Source of the DNA: Pocillopora verrucosa
Lineage: Eukaryota; Cnidaria; Anthozoa; Scleractinia; Pocilloporidae
Direction of reading: 5' to 3'
Length of the DNA stretch: 64,000 bases
NCBI RefSeq assembly: GCF_036669915.1
Contig: NC_089318.1
Location: 15,868,628-15,932,627, forward strand
Part shown: piece by piece, positions 10,930-21,075 of the stretch
Layout: each line of letters opens with the position of its first letter
Numbering within the stretch: the stretch's first letter is position 1
The notes under the pieces: generated by a model
Told to the model about the DNA's origin: nothing
The model's database searches: none
Seen by the model: the letters and a program-made list of their open reading frames with translations, nothing else
Program-made: the position numbers and the translations under genes

Positions 10930-13181
10930 ATTCGGTATTTATTGTAAACAACCAAACATGCACATTAGACAATACTTTATCGGACGAGTCATAACTGCTT
11001 TAGTTTTATGATAGTGAAAGAACTAATACTGTTGGAGAACTCTTCTATTTACCCATCCAAGAGTCATTAATTAAGGAATTATTTAGCTTTGACATGCATT
11101 CTTGTCCGAGAAGTTTACAAACTTTTAAGTTAGGCGTCAAAGGAGTTAGCCGTTAACCGTAAGATGGCTAAAAAATTTAGCTGCTAGGCGCAAGAATGGA
11201 CAAATTTTAACCATTAGTCGTAAAAATATTGAGTTAACCATAAAATTTTTCCTTTATACGACGTGTGATTTTGAAAGCGTCAAAATCTTAGACTGTTGCT
11301 TCTTTTCCTATGGCTATTGCAGGGAAACAGAAAATTACACTATTGCTTGGCTCCAATGGTAAAAGCGAGCGAGCTAATGTGGTTAAGAATAATGAAAATC
11401 AATCATTAATTTTTCACAATTACTGAAGTTAGTTTTTAACATTTCTGTTAACTGTAACGAAAAGAAATCAAACCGTTAGCCATTAAACTGGGTAATATTT
11501 TAAAGCTGTACAAGCCATCACTCATCACTCCTTGAGACCGTCCTTAACGAACTAAGTTAATTTGAGGATTCCGCTCACTTGACGTTGATTCAACTGAGTT
11601 TGAGGTTAATTCTATCATCCGTTCTGCTGTTTCTTTTTTTCTGTTTGTTCGATTGCTTGCTATTTTTGTTTTCCCACCTTCAAGATGATGGTCAACTTTT
11701 GTTTTTTTTTTACTTCTTCCACTGCAGGCAAAATTTTTTCCATGGGAAAAAAATGCTCACAAAGGTGAAATAATAAACGAAGCAAAAACAATAGAACACG
11801 GTGTGGCCTCCAGACTCGCACGAAAGATTTTGCAACACTTAACTTTCTCATCAGAAGGCAATTCGCATTGCTTTTTCTCAGCGTCATGCTGGTGAAAGAG
11901 AGATCATTATTATACCGTTAACAAGCGAATAATTAGCTATAATTACACTTGCTCAAGTAATGATTAACAAATCAACTTTAATTTCATTTTCAAGAGGTAA
12001 CTACATTCATCTATTTATTCAAAAGTAATTCGACTGAGCAAAGGTTGAACTATCCGTTCTCTGTTATCCTTTGACGGGTCAAGATAATGACTCTTTGTCG
12101 GCAAGCTGCTGGTTAGTTAGTCCAAGGGAATCCCCTCCTCTGAAAATGAGTCCAAGGGAATCCTCTTTTCTGGTCCCTTTGAGTGCCGAGCCAGGCGAAT
12201 CCTCTTTTCATAGCGGCTTGTACGCTCGCGGTATGAATATTGTTTGGATGTAGCAGGTCTGGAAGGGATCTACGCTGCGGCGAAGCATTACAATCTTCTG
12301 GGATCTGAAGCTTTTCAGGATCGACGCTTTCGCTCAAATCCAAAAAGCTTAATACAAACAAAAATTCGTCAATAAGCCACATTGTTAATACAGAAAGTTT
12401 GAGATTGAAACTGCATTGATCTGGTATTTTTTTAGGTGACTTTATTCAGTTCTGACTATCAGAAGTCGATTCGCACGATTTACGGCAGCATCTAACATAT
12501 TGGATTTCACAAAACCTCTCTGAGTTGTGTTGATTAAATACCACTACCTATCCAACTATGTTAGAACAACCAAAAACAATGATAACAGCAACAACAAAAA
12601 TGAAAACAAAAAGTGCGACATGGCATGTGCGAGCCTGCAGAGCAGGTTGTTCACATTTTTTTTTTTTGTCTCTGGTAATTTTTGTGTTCGTTGTTGTTGT
12701 TGATGCTATAAATGCCATAGGTTTGCAGGCAAGCTAGAGAGACTGATAAGAGACTGGGAAGTCACAAGTGAACTTCATTGGCATAGAGGGAACTTGTGCA
12801 GAGATTTTTGTAAGTCGCAGAAGGAAATCAGAAAAATGGACCCTTCTGGCATATTACCCACTTGCGCCTCAAATGAGTACGCAAACTACGCAAACTACTG
12901 AGCTGCTTTTTCTGTGGCGATCCGCCGCTCAAACAAGGAAAATAAAAGATGATTTGGTGAGAAAAATATCATGCGAAGCGAAAGCCAAACGACAAAGTGA
13001 AATAATTTGGCTCAATATTGGATTTAGCGAACTTGCGCCATCCTCTCAACTAATTGGGTGAAAACTGGATTAGATGAAGACTTGGTCGCCAAAATTTTCA
13101 TGAGCTACGACTTAGCTTGTTTTTGCTCATAGCTCTCCGGGGCTTAATTTTGATAGTTTTTTTCGCTCCGATTAGTTGTGA
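10930..13181. other. Intergenic sequence downstream of EPDR copy 2
   Basis: Duplicated flank shared with U3 (about 21.08-22.94 kb) and, more weakly, with U1. Open frames such as those near 12.1-12.4 kb recur in U3 but read across low-information repeats (SPRESP, PLSAEPGES) and have no start or splice context. I call no gene. Confidence 0.5.
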
Positions 13182-15664
13182 TTATACTGGCTTTTGGTTG
13201 CAAAACTCAATCAGAATGTGCTTTACAAAATTACAGTCTATTGAATACCTTCCAGAGGTGGCAGATCCCGATTCCGTTGAACCAAAGCTGATTGGTATGC
13301 ACACTTCGCTATCCTCGAAAGTAAAAATCCAGTGCGCTGCAGGTTGAAACATCCACAATCAAAATCATCATCCATTACTTGAAGTACTTCATCTAATTTT
13401 TATCTTTCTGTTTTGGTGCCTTACCGACCGATGAAAAATTCGATCTATTTACAAATTCATAACACGTATTCACGATCTGTCATTTCCATCATTGTCGTTG
13501 AGGTTTAGTTAAGTGTGTACTCCTTTTACTACGCACGATTGCACACATTAATATTCTCGACGTACAACGATAGAGGATGTCGATCCGGCTAACGTTAGCC
13601 GCTCTTGTATTTTTCCGAGACTTCACTTTTTGCCTTCATTTTTTCCTTTTTCCCGCTTTTTCCATCGTCTCTATTGTTTGTTTTCTTCAGGTCAATTTAG
13701 CTGAATTCAAAATAAATTTCTTTGCGACCAAAAAGAAAAGGAGTCCATTTCAGAAAAGAATAGTCTTATGAGGAAATTCATTTTTCAGTTATGAGGAAAT
13801 AATGTAGGTTCTAGATCGTGCGCCGAAATATTTGCAAAAGAAGTACATCACTTGCCTTGATCTATCATTCCTCCATACACATTAACCTTGACGCCATTCA
13901 GTCCAAGTTTTCCACCTCTTTCGAACAGTAAGCCCTTGAGTTGCTCAGGGGGAAACAATTCACCCTCGAGCGGTGAAGAATAACATCCCTGTGGGTAAAT
14001 CGTGTATGTCTTTCCCTGTGGAGAAAATGCCCATATCATTATATAGCACCTCATTCATTTGCTAATGGTCGGGTGCCTTTGGGTAAAACTAGTTTTTCTG
14101 GTAAGAGCTGGTTATGTCAATCAAACATATATTCGAAGCACACCTGCAAATACAAGACAAACAAAACAATAGGAAGAGTAAACAAAAAATAAATGCAAAT
14201 AAACAAGAATCAAACAAACAAAAGCAAAAACTAAAATAAAATGAATATTTGGTTTGATTCTCAATAACTGGCGAGGATGATTCCACAATTTCCGAAAAAC
14301 AATTGAGCAAACAAAAGGAAACGAACTTATTTACCCCTTTGTAGTCCTGTATCATGTTAATTTCGGTACCGGCATATTGTGTCGCTAAATGCGCTATCTC
14401 GCGTTCTGAGTCCATGCTGAACGTTATTTCAAGCTTAGACGTGCCTCCAGAGCCAGTGACTGTTACCTAAAGAATGGACAAACACGGATTAATTGATCAA
14501 TCTAATGTTATCAAAGGATAGGATAAGAGTCAGAAGCTTATATCTACGTAGCTGTATGTATGTGTATGAGGTGTGTGTATGTATGGGTGTACAGTTGTAT
14601 GTATTTCTCCTTAATTGAGCGCTCACCCTAAAGGGGTTTTTCACGGCTAATACGTACAAAATTGGAAACAAAAAATTTTAATGAATGTAGCACTTTTAAA
14701 TTCCAAACTGGCTTAAGGCAGGTCAGCTGGCTATAAACAAGGCGCAGCCAAGATGTAAAACTCGGGGTAACCAAGAAACATTCCAGTGAGTAGCAAGGTG
14801 GATGGCTTGACCCTTATACCACCAGATTACCAGCCCAGCGCCCATACCACGGAGCCAAATTGTTTCTTAAAATTCCAAAAATAAATTGAGCTGTTTAAGT
14901 CATATGACTACCGACCTTAAATTTGCCCCCTCGTTCACCTTGTAGTAAGTGAGCTTCGAACGACCCAGAATCTTACAGTTTTAAGATGTGACTCTACATT
15001 GTAGGCGAGAATCTCACGAGGTGAGTGATTTCTCACAGCGTCGTACATAAGATAGCTGTGGTGAAAGCTTTAGATCCCCTCCTTTTGGGAATTAAGAAAA
15101 AGCCAGTTTAATTCGTTCCCTGCCAAGTATGTACATTCAAACAACTTTTACCCTTATTGAACCGATGAACTTATTTGATATCTTTAATTTATTGCTGCGG
15201 TTGTTGTTGTTGTTGCTTTTTATCGCCTTGCAACACTTAGCACCTGATTCAACCGGCTGATCACTCTTGAGAGAAATAATTGAACTTACCATGTAAAGTC
15301 TTCCACTCAACTTAGCTGGAAAGGCTAAAGAGAACAGCAATAAGAAAAATACATTCAATAAAAGTTGGGTAAGAAATTAAAGGATGCAATTCTTTAATCA
15401 ACAATCTTAGGTTGAATAAGTTAAGTAGGTTATAGCTATTACCGTTATCATCGCGATTTATGCATTTAAAGAAAAAAATAAACAACAGAAAACAAAACAC
15501 TCTTATCGCAGTTGCTTCGAAAATAAGAGGTTTGAAATTAAAACATTAACAAAAATGAGAGACTTGTTCTTACCATCGCATAACAACGCTCGCTTTGCCG
15601 GTTTTGGTTTGGCGCTGGCAAAGCCAAAAAGAAGAAAAACCACAAGAAAAAAAGTCTTCATCAT
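13182..15664 (-). CDS. Ependymin-related protein, copy 2
   Basis: The five exons are 15574-15664, 15290-15324, 14335-14466, 13856-14015 and 13182-13336, giving 190 residues. The signal peptide is MMKTFFLVVFLLFGFASA, followed by a short basic KPKPAKR segment that may be cleaved. Cysteines at 29, 97, 152, 174 and 185 fit the ependymin-related pattern, as do SGRLYM (37-42), the CYSSPLEG block, VNVYGG, EVCIPISF and the terminal EFC. Members are secreted and extracellular; ligand and function differ between lineages and are not shown here. The start is the first ATG of an ATG-ATG pair directly before the signal peptide. Intron 4 uses a GC donor (CAAG|GCAAGT), which the reading frame requires. A TATA-like box lies about 45 bases upstream. 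Frame, splice sites and terminal cysteine are all intact. Confidence 0.88.
14690..14860 (-). mobile_element. tRNA-derived SINE remnant in EPDR-2 intron 3
   Basis: On the minus strand an A-box-like TGGCTCCGTGG (14847-14857) and a B-box-like GGGTCAAGCC (14804-14813) are spaced as in tRNA promoters. No cloverleaf or anticodon arm was found. The matching copy in U3 has a perfect A box. Confidence 0.6.
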
Positions 15665-15706
15665 CAAGCTGTATCGCTAAAATGCACTGAAGAGCCTATG
15701 TTTCAT

Positions 15707-15714
15707 CTTTATAT
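15707..15714 (-). promoter_or_regulatory. TATA box of EPDR copy 2
   Basis: ATATAAAG on the minus strand, about 45 bases upstream of the start codon. It is conserved in position with copy 3 and absent from copy 1. The conserved GAGGCTCTTCAGTGCA-like stretch between box and ATG probably holds the transcription start. Confidence 0.55.
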
Positions 15715-15721
15715 CCTGGTT

Positions 15722-15797
15722 ATGTCAATCAAACATATTTATGTCAATCAAACATATTTATGTCAATCAAACATATTTATGTCAATCAAACATATTT
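15722..15797. repeat. Four tandem 19-bp repeats upstream of EPDR-2
   Basis: Four exact copies of ATGTCAATCAAACATATTT lie just upstream of the TATA box of EPDR copy 2. Copy 3 lacks them. A matching single unit (GGTTATGTCAATCAAACATAT) lies in intron 3 of the same gene near 14109. Confidence 0.9.
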
Positions 15798-17180
15798 ATG
15801 TCACCTTTTTATAAAGGTGTAATCAGCTGTTCGAAGCTCACTAAAAAATAATTTTAAAACTCCTTGAGCTATGCATGGAGAGAACATTTCTCTTACTATT
15901 AAATAGATGGAATTACACCCCATTTTGCTCAGTCCAAGTTTAAAGCAAGCGCACAGCTGCTTAAAGCTTTAAAAAAAATCATTGAAAGTATTTCAAAATT
16001 AGATTTGCCTTGCTGCGTTGGTGAAATTTTTTAAGAGATTTTTGTGGGAAGTGGTCGCTACTGTATCGCATGAAAGTTTGCAGACTTTTCGAAAGGTTCC
16101 GCAGCAACAAAACCAACACATTGATTGAAAATAATAAAAAGATGCTCATGAATTTTTTTAAGCCAACGCTTTTATGAAACTTTTCATGGCAAGGGGGCAG
16201 CATTTTGGTCTCTTGTGGGATTTTTGTTGTTGTTGTTGTTGTGCGAGTCTTTGTGAAGTCAGGTGTTACTATGACACGGACTCAGAAAACGACTTTCTGA
16301 GCAAGAGGATGAAGATGTTACCCCAACTATGGTTTCTAGATAAATTGATATATTACGCTTTCTTCCTTCCTAATGTTCAGCTGCTTGAATAGGAAATCTC
16401 AAACATTATTTTTCAGCAGAAATCTCGATCATCCCTGACTGCAAAATTCTACCTTCATCGTAAAGAAATGGCCAACCTGCAAAAATTACATTCCCGAAAT
16501 TTTAATTTCTGTGCCATCAAGTGTGATGTACATACTTGCTAAATGCCTTCATAATTCAGAAAAGGATAATTTAGTTTTTAAAGATGAATTCGAAGTCCTT
16601 TAAAGTATATGATGAAATTTAAGTATATTTAAAAGTTTGCACTATATCAACCAAGTGAATGGTAAGTTTGGATTTTTAGGTTTTTGATCTCGCTACGCAC
16701 ATGATTGGGTGTTTTTAATGTGTTGGTTTAAATTGTTTGATATTTCCATTATTTTCCCTTAATAACCTTGAAATGGATAAAAAGTTCACAAATAGAATTC
16801 AGTTACACAACGAACTCGATCGCCAAAACTATATCGTATGCGCAAATTGTTTTACCTTGTCCTGTCACTTTCCACAAATCTGGGATGCGGGGCTTATCTG
16901 TATGAGATTAGGAAATTATTTGCTGCTTCATAAACCTGACAGCTTTGACTGTTTGGAGTAAAATGGTCCTCTATGGTCCTCTATGGGCCTACATATGCAT
17001 AATAAATGGTTTGTAATCAACAGAAATGGTCTAATTATCTTTTGGAGAACGCTTTATCTTATCTCACGAGATTTATTTAAAATACAAATGGACAAGTCGC
17101 CTTTGGTGAAGTTAATTATTCAAACAAAAAATGATTTATACAATTCAGAAACTGCATGTGTAGCCACCCTTGTTTAACTG
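15798..17180. other. 5' flank of EPDR copy 2
   Basis: Shared with 25.56-26.68 kb in U3 (for example GGTAAGTTTGGATTTTTAGG near 16.66 kb and 26.37 kb). Similarity stops near 16,975, where U2-specific insertions begin. No gene seen. Confidence 0.6.
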
Positions 17181-17692
17181 ATTCAATAAAAACACGATTG
17201 GCCAAGTGTTACCTGAAATGGTTCAGTGTCGAAATGACAAACGGTTCAGCTAACTGTACTTTGGTTCAGTGACTTGACACAAACGGTTCAGAGTAGTGTG
17301 AAATGGCTTAAGTTATCGCCAAATGGTTAATCGTGAGCCGCAATGGCTTAGTATCCCGTCAATCTACTCACCGTAAAGTGCAATGGTTTAGCGTGACGAC
17401 AAAAGGATTAGTTCAAACCGAAATGGTTTAGTGTTACAGCAGTTGGTTTACGCCGTAACCGCCGAAAATACAAGGAACAGTACATGTGGGGCCTTACGTC
17501 ACAAACCTGCAGTTTTTACAGTTTTTAGGCGCCCTTTAGTTGTAGTTTCGTCGTCTTAAAACAATGAATCGCTTTATCACGTTTCTTAGCCATGGTTCTC
17601 ACTGTCTAGAATTTAAATGTGCTGTTGCGTAAAATGATGTATTTTTGTCACTCTTTTGTTTCAGATTCTTATTTTATCTTGAGGTTGTAAAA

Positions 17693-17740
17693 TGGAGAAT
17701 TCTTACCATGGTCACGCGTGACCATGGTAAGAATTCTCCA
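17693..17740. repeat. Perfect 48-bp palindrome
   Basis: Starts TGGAGAATTCTTACCATGG and mirrors exactly around a central CACGCGTG with no spacer. It could extrude a cruciform. Pairing stops at 17692 and 17741. Confidence 0.95.
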
Positions 17741-17995
17741 CTTAAAATACAGCAGTTTCCACTATAAACTATTTTCAACTATGTAGCTTTTAACTATATA
17801 GTTTTTAAAGTTTTTTCAGGCGCCCTTTAGTTGTAGTTTCGTCGTTTTAAAACAATGAATCGCTTTATCACGTTCCCTAGTTATGGTTCTAACTGTCTAG
17901 ACTTAAAATGTGCTGATGCGTAAAATGATGCATTTTATCAGTATTTTTGTCATTCCATTTGATTCAGATTGTTATTCTATCTTGAGGTAGTAAAA

Positions 17996-18043
17996 TGGAG
18001 AATTCTTACCATGGTTACGCGCGACCGTGGTAAGAATTCTCCA
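17996..18043. repeat. 48-bp palindrome, second copy with 3 mismatches
   Basis: Same outer sequence as the palindrome at 17693, but the centre reads GGTTACGCGCGACCG, giving three mismatched pairs. It lies 303 bases downstream in the next tandem unit. Confidence 0.9.
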
Positions 18044-18540
18044 CTTAAAATACAGCAGTTTCCACTATAGTCACTATAAACTATTTATAACTATGTAGTT
18101 TTAAAAGTTTTTAGGCGCCCTTTAGTTGTTGTTTCGTCGTCTTTAAACAATGAATCACTTTATCACGTTTACTAGCTGTGTTTCTGACTGTCTAGACTTT
18201 AAATGTGTTGATGCGTAAATGATGCATTTTATCAGTTTTTTTGTCTTTCCGTTTGTTTCTCTAAACCATTTGGGGTCACGGTAAACTATTTGGGGTCACG
18301 CTAAACCATTTGTCGTCACGCTGAGCCATTTGTCATCACGCTGAACTGTTTGTCGTCACACCTGAACTATTTGTCGTCACGCTAAAACCATTTGGGTCAC
18401 GCTAAACCATTTCACTTTACGGTGAGTAGATTGATGCGATACTAAGCCATTGCGCCTTACGATTAACCATTTGCCGATTACTTAAGCCATTATACACTAC
18501 TCTGAACCGTTTAATTTCTTAGGAAAGGGTTGTGGTTATT

Positions 18541-19095
18541 CATAGTGGTGAATAACAATAAAAGCTAAGTTTTTTGTTTGTCTCACGATGTAGTCACGTG
18601 TGATGTAGATGGCGACGTTTCGACTGCATACTGCTAGTCTTCTTCACAAAACAAGTTGGCGTAGTTTACAGGATTCCATATGAATGCGGCAAGGTGTACA
18701 TCGGAGAGACTGGAAGACCTATGCAAGAAAGAATTAAGGAGCACGATTGAGGCATTCGACTCGCCCGTACCGAGACCTCCGCCGTTTCAGAGCATGCCCA
18801 CAACACCGGACACAACCCACTCTGGAACGAAGTAAAGTTTATTGATCGTGCCCTTATTACTACACGCGCAGGGTCAAAGAGGCAATTCATATGAAGCTTC
18901 ACCCTAACAACATCAACAGCGATAGTGGTATAGAAATTCCAGAAGCGCGGATGCCCACGATAAAAAAACACAATAACAGGAGAGCCGTGTGACAGCGGAC
19001 CGCCGAGGGAGCAAATCCCTGAGTGAACAGCAAGGATCGAAATGCACCAATCAGAGCTGTTGAAAAACAGTTAATCACAGCAGAGCATCATGCTT
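18541..19095 (+). pseudogene. Penelope-like element GIY-YIG endonuclease remnant
   Basis: After a terminal-repeat copy (18541-18650) the plus strand reads VVYRIPYECGKVYIGETGRP, then QERIKEH, a stop, then RLARTETSAVSEHAHNTGH and NPLWNEVKFIDR. After a frame change it ends with IPEARMPTIKKHNNRRAV, a stop and QRTAEGA. This is the GIY-YIG nuclease and C-terminal tail typical of Penelope-like retroelements. Stops and at least one frameshift make it non-functional. The ribozyme-like CTGATGA core in its terminal repeat is damaged. It is found in U2 only. Confidence 0.85.
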
Positions 19096-19669
19096 TATGA
19101 GATCACGCATGACCAGTCAACTTCATCGCCTGAAGAAGACTAACACTGTATTTCAAAGTTCTAAAGGTTGAAAATGAGATTAAAGTAATGAAGGGCACTC
19201 TTTGTGTTGTTGATGTAAAAGATCCCAATGGAGTTAACCGTAAGCCGTAAAATGACGAGAACAAATTAGCCGTCGGGCGTAAAAATTGACCAATTTTCAA
19301 CTATTGGTCGAAAAAAAAGTTAACTGCAACGTTTTTTTTAATTATAATGGAAAGAAACTTTAGCCGTCAGCCGTAAAAACCATAACCCCATCTAGCCCCT
19401 CATAATATAACACGAAGGCAAAACGAGAATTTCTAAGTAATGTTGTCTCTTCACAAGAGCAAACATTATATTAATAATAATAAAAAAAAAGTACTACCAA
19501 GGTGACTGTTATCAAAAAGTGTTAAAGTAGCCATTCATTAGGCGATAGTGCGTTCACACCAAAAGTTTTCGTTAGGTTCATTGGTAAACATAACCCCAAT
19601 CTTCAATCATTACCTTTGCACGCTAAAAATATTTACATTTCTTGTAAAGTTTTTTTTCGATTTATATTC

Positions 19670-20033
19670 TAACAGGTTTCGAAGAAATTACAAATTTACT
19701 GATACGACGTAAAATTTATCAAAATCCGTTCACATAAGGTTTAAAGAAATTCATACTCATCCCACATTTGTCAAAAACATTAAAATGAAAATTTTAATTT
19801 AATTATAGAGAAAAAGCTAAGGTTGAAATATCCTGAAAGGTTGATTGCAAACACTCTTATCATTCTAGCTGTAATTAATGACCCTCGGGGGCTGAATGAG
19901 TGAACCCTTACTTTCATCACAGCTGAGTTTTGGGTTTTTTCCTTATAGACCTTGATTTTTATTTCGGCTAATTTTTGACAAAAAATATTCTTCGCTGCTT
20001 TTGAAATTTCTCGGCGAATCTCCTGAAATTAAA
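19670..20033 (-). pseudogene. 3'-end fragment of the GPCR gene at a duplication junction
   Basis: Matches 29706-30060 (GPCR 3' untranslated region and last codons) at about 90 percent by eye. The coding part (about 19970-20030, minus) reads EIRREISKAAKNIFC as in the intact gene. The stop codon has mutated, and the match stops abruptly near 20030, where sequence homologous to about 9920 begins. It is therefore a relic of the tandem duplication and not a processed copy. The homology continues leftward to 19.13 kb (matching 29.28 kb) with interruptions. Confidence 0.9.
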
Positions 20034-20639
20034 AGTTTGATTTGTTCATTTAAAGTGGCGAAATTACAACCGATTTTCCCGGGAAAAAATATCCCACAAA
20101 ATGATTACAAAGAATAGAAATAAACTTAAAACCATTAGACCAAAGCTTTTACTAAGTTAGTCATAGCAAGGCGGTAGGATATGGCTTCTCGCGTGATTTT
20201 TTTTTGCTTTGCAAGTCATTTTAAAGTAAGTATTGTTTGCTGTGCTTTTATATATTTGTATTTGTTGTTTTAAAGACGTCATCTTGAAGACTCATAACAC
20301 AAGCATTGCTCAACACCCCTGAAACAGTGCGCTTTGCAGTAGCGATTGTTAGCCGCTTACATCTTAAACTGAGCGGCTGCCGTCTATTGACATATTAGTA
20401 ATTTTCATTTGGAAGAAACAAGTCTTGAATATATTGAAGGAAGAGTGATATTTGATGTTAAAGCTTATCAAGTTTAAGGTTCATCAAGGCTTTCATTAGA
20501 ATTATAAATAATTGTTGCTCAGTTGTGGATACTGTTTTGAGGACCAGAAAGTAAATATTTTCCACAAAAAATGATCTTAAAAAATTCAACACCTTGTATG
20601 ACGTCACGAGTTCCCGACGGGGTATTTATTATCGTAAAA

Positions 20640-21075
20640 GAGGTTATTGCTGATTGTGGTGGTAAGTAATAATAAACCGTTTAATAGTTTGTCTCATGAT
20701 GTATTCACTTGAGATGCAGGTCGCGACGTTTCGATTGCTTATTGTTAGTCTTCATCAGGCGATGGGCCTGACTGCTCGCGTCACCATCTGTATCATGGCG
20801 AAATTCCTGAAACGAAATTCCTGAAGCGTGGATACCAACGATCAAGAAACACAACAGGAGACCGGTATGACAGCAAACCGCCGAGGAAACAACTTGGAGT
20901 AAGACCTCCCGCAAAACCAGATCCCACCGGGATAATGGGGATCGAAATCCATCGATAGCATCACATCGCCGTGATACAACAAATGGTAACTCGTGAGCAG
21001 TCGACCCCATCGCCTGATGAAAACAAGCAGTCACATCTCAAATGACTACATCGTGAAACAAACAATTAAAAGGTT
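20640..21075. mobile_element. Internally deleted Penelope-like element, U3 copy
   Basis: Orthologue of the element at 10545-10920. It has inverted terminal repeats around a C-terminal coding scrap (AWIPTIKKHNRRPV-like, with stops). The right terminal repeat has lost the GAAACGTC part. Confidence 0.7.
20722..20761 (-). ncRNA. Hammerhead-ribozyme-like core in Penelope terminal repeat
   Basis: On the minus strand CGC, CTGATGA, an extra A, a stem-loop with GACT and AATC ends, GAAACGTC and GCG follow in order. The three-base CGC/GCG stem I is complementary. Stem II has one mismatch. It is orthologous to the core at 10594-10633. Activity is untested. Confidence 0.4.

Larger units (their letters stand above)
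17528..18245 (+). repeat. Three tandem ~293-bp units inside the foldback element
   Basis: GGCGCCCTTTAGTTG begins at 17528, 17819 and 18114, each followed by the same 120-base stretch (TTTCGTCGT, ACAATGAATC, TTTATCACGTT). The first two units contain a long palindrome; the third stops before it. Confidence 0.9.
17188..18512. mobile_element. Foldback-like non-autonomous DNA element
   Basis: Long inverted arms built from short repeated motifs bound the element. The left arm reads AAACGGTTCAGAGTAGTGT at 17281. The right arm ends with its reverse complement at 18512, and the inverted match continues for about 120 bases (17281-17400 against about 18391-18512). Both arms carry arrays of a motif like AAATGGTTTAGCGTGACGAC. 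The interior holds three tandem units of about 293 bp. No transposase is encoded. The outer limits and target duplication are uncertain. It is absent from the matching place in U3. Confidence 0.7.
9922..20033. repeat. Tandem segmental duplication, unit U2
   Basis: Matches 20,037 to about 30,060 in the same order and orientation. The offset is about 10.11 kb near 10.5 kb, 9.75-9.78 kb across the EPDR gene, 10.15 kb near 19.2 kb and 10.04 kb near 19.7 kb. The shared content is the EPDR gene, its flanks and the 3' end of the GPCR. U3 lacks about 360 bases of U2 near 11.3-11.7 kb. U2 alone carries the foldback element and the Penelope endonuclease remnant between about 16.98 and 19.13 kb. Confidence 0.85.

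Noticed and set aside
12071..12382. Overlapping open frames conserved between U2 and U3 (also near 21.85-22.13 kb)
   Set aside because: They are conserved only because the whole segment was duplicated. The peptides are repetitive and lack starts or splice context.
17281..18512. CRISPR-like array of short repeats
   Set aside because: The repeats are degenerate, sit in inverted arms and have no unique spacers of constant length; the genome is eukaryotic.
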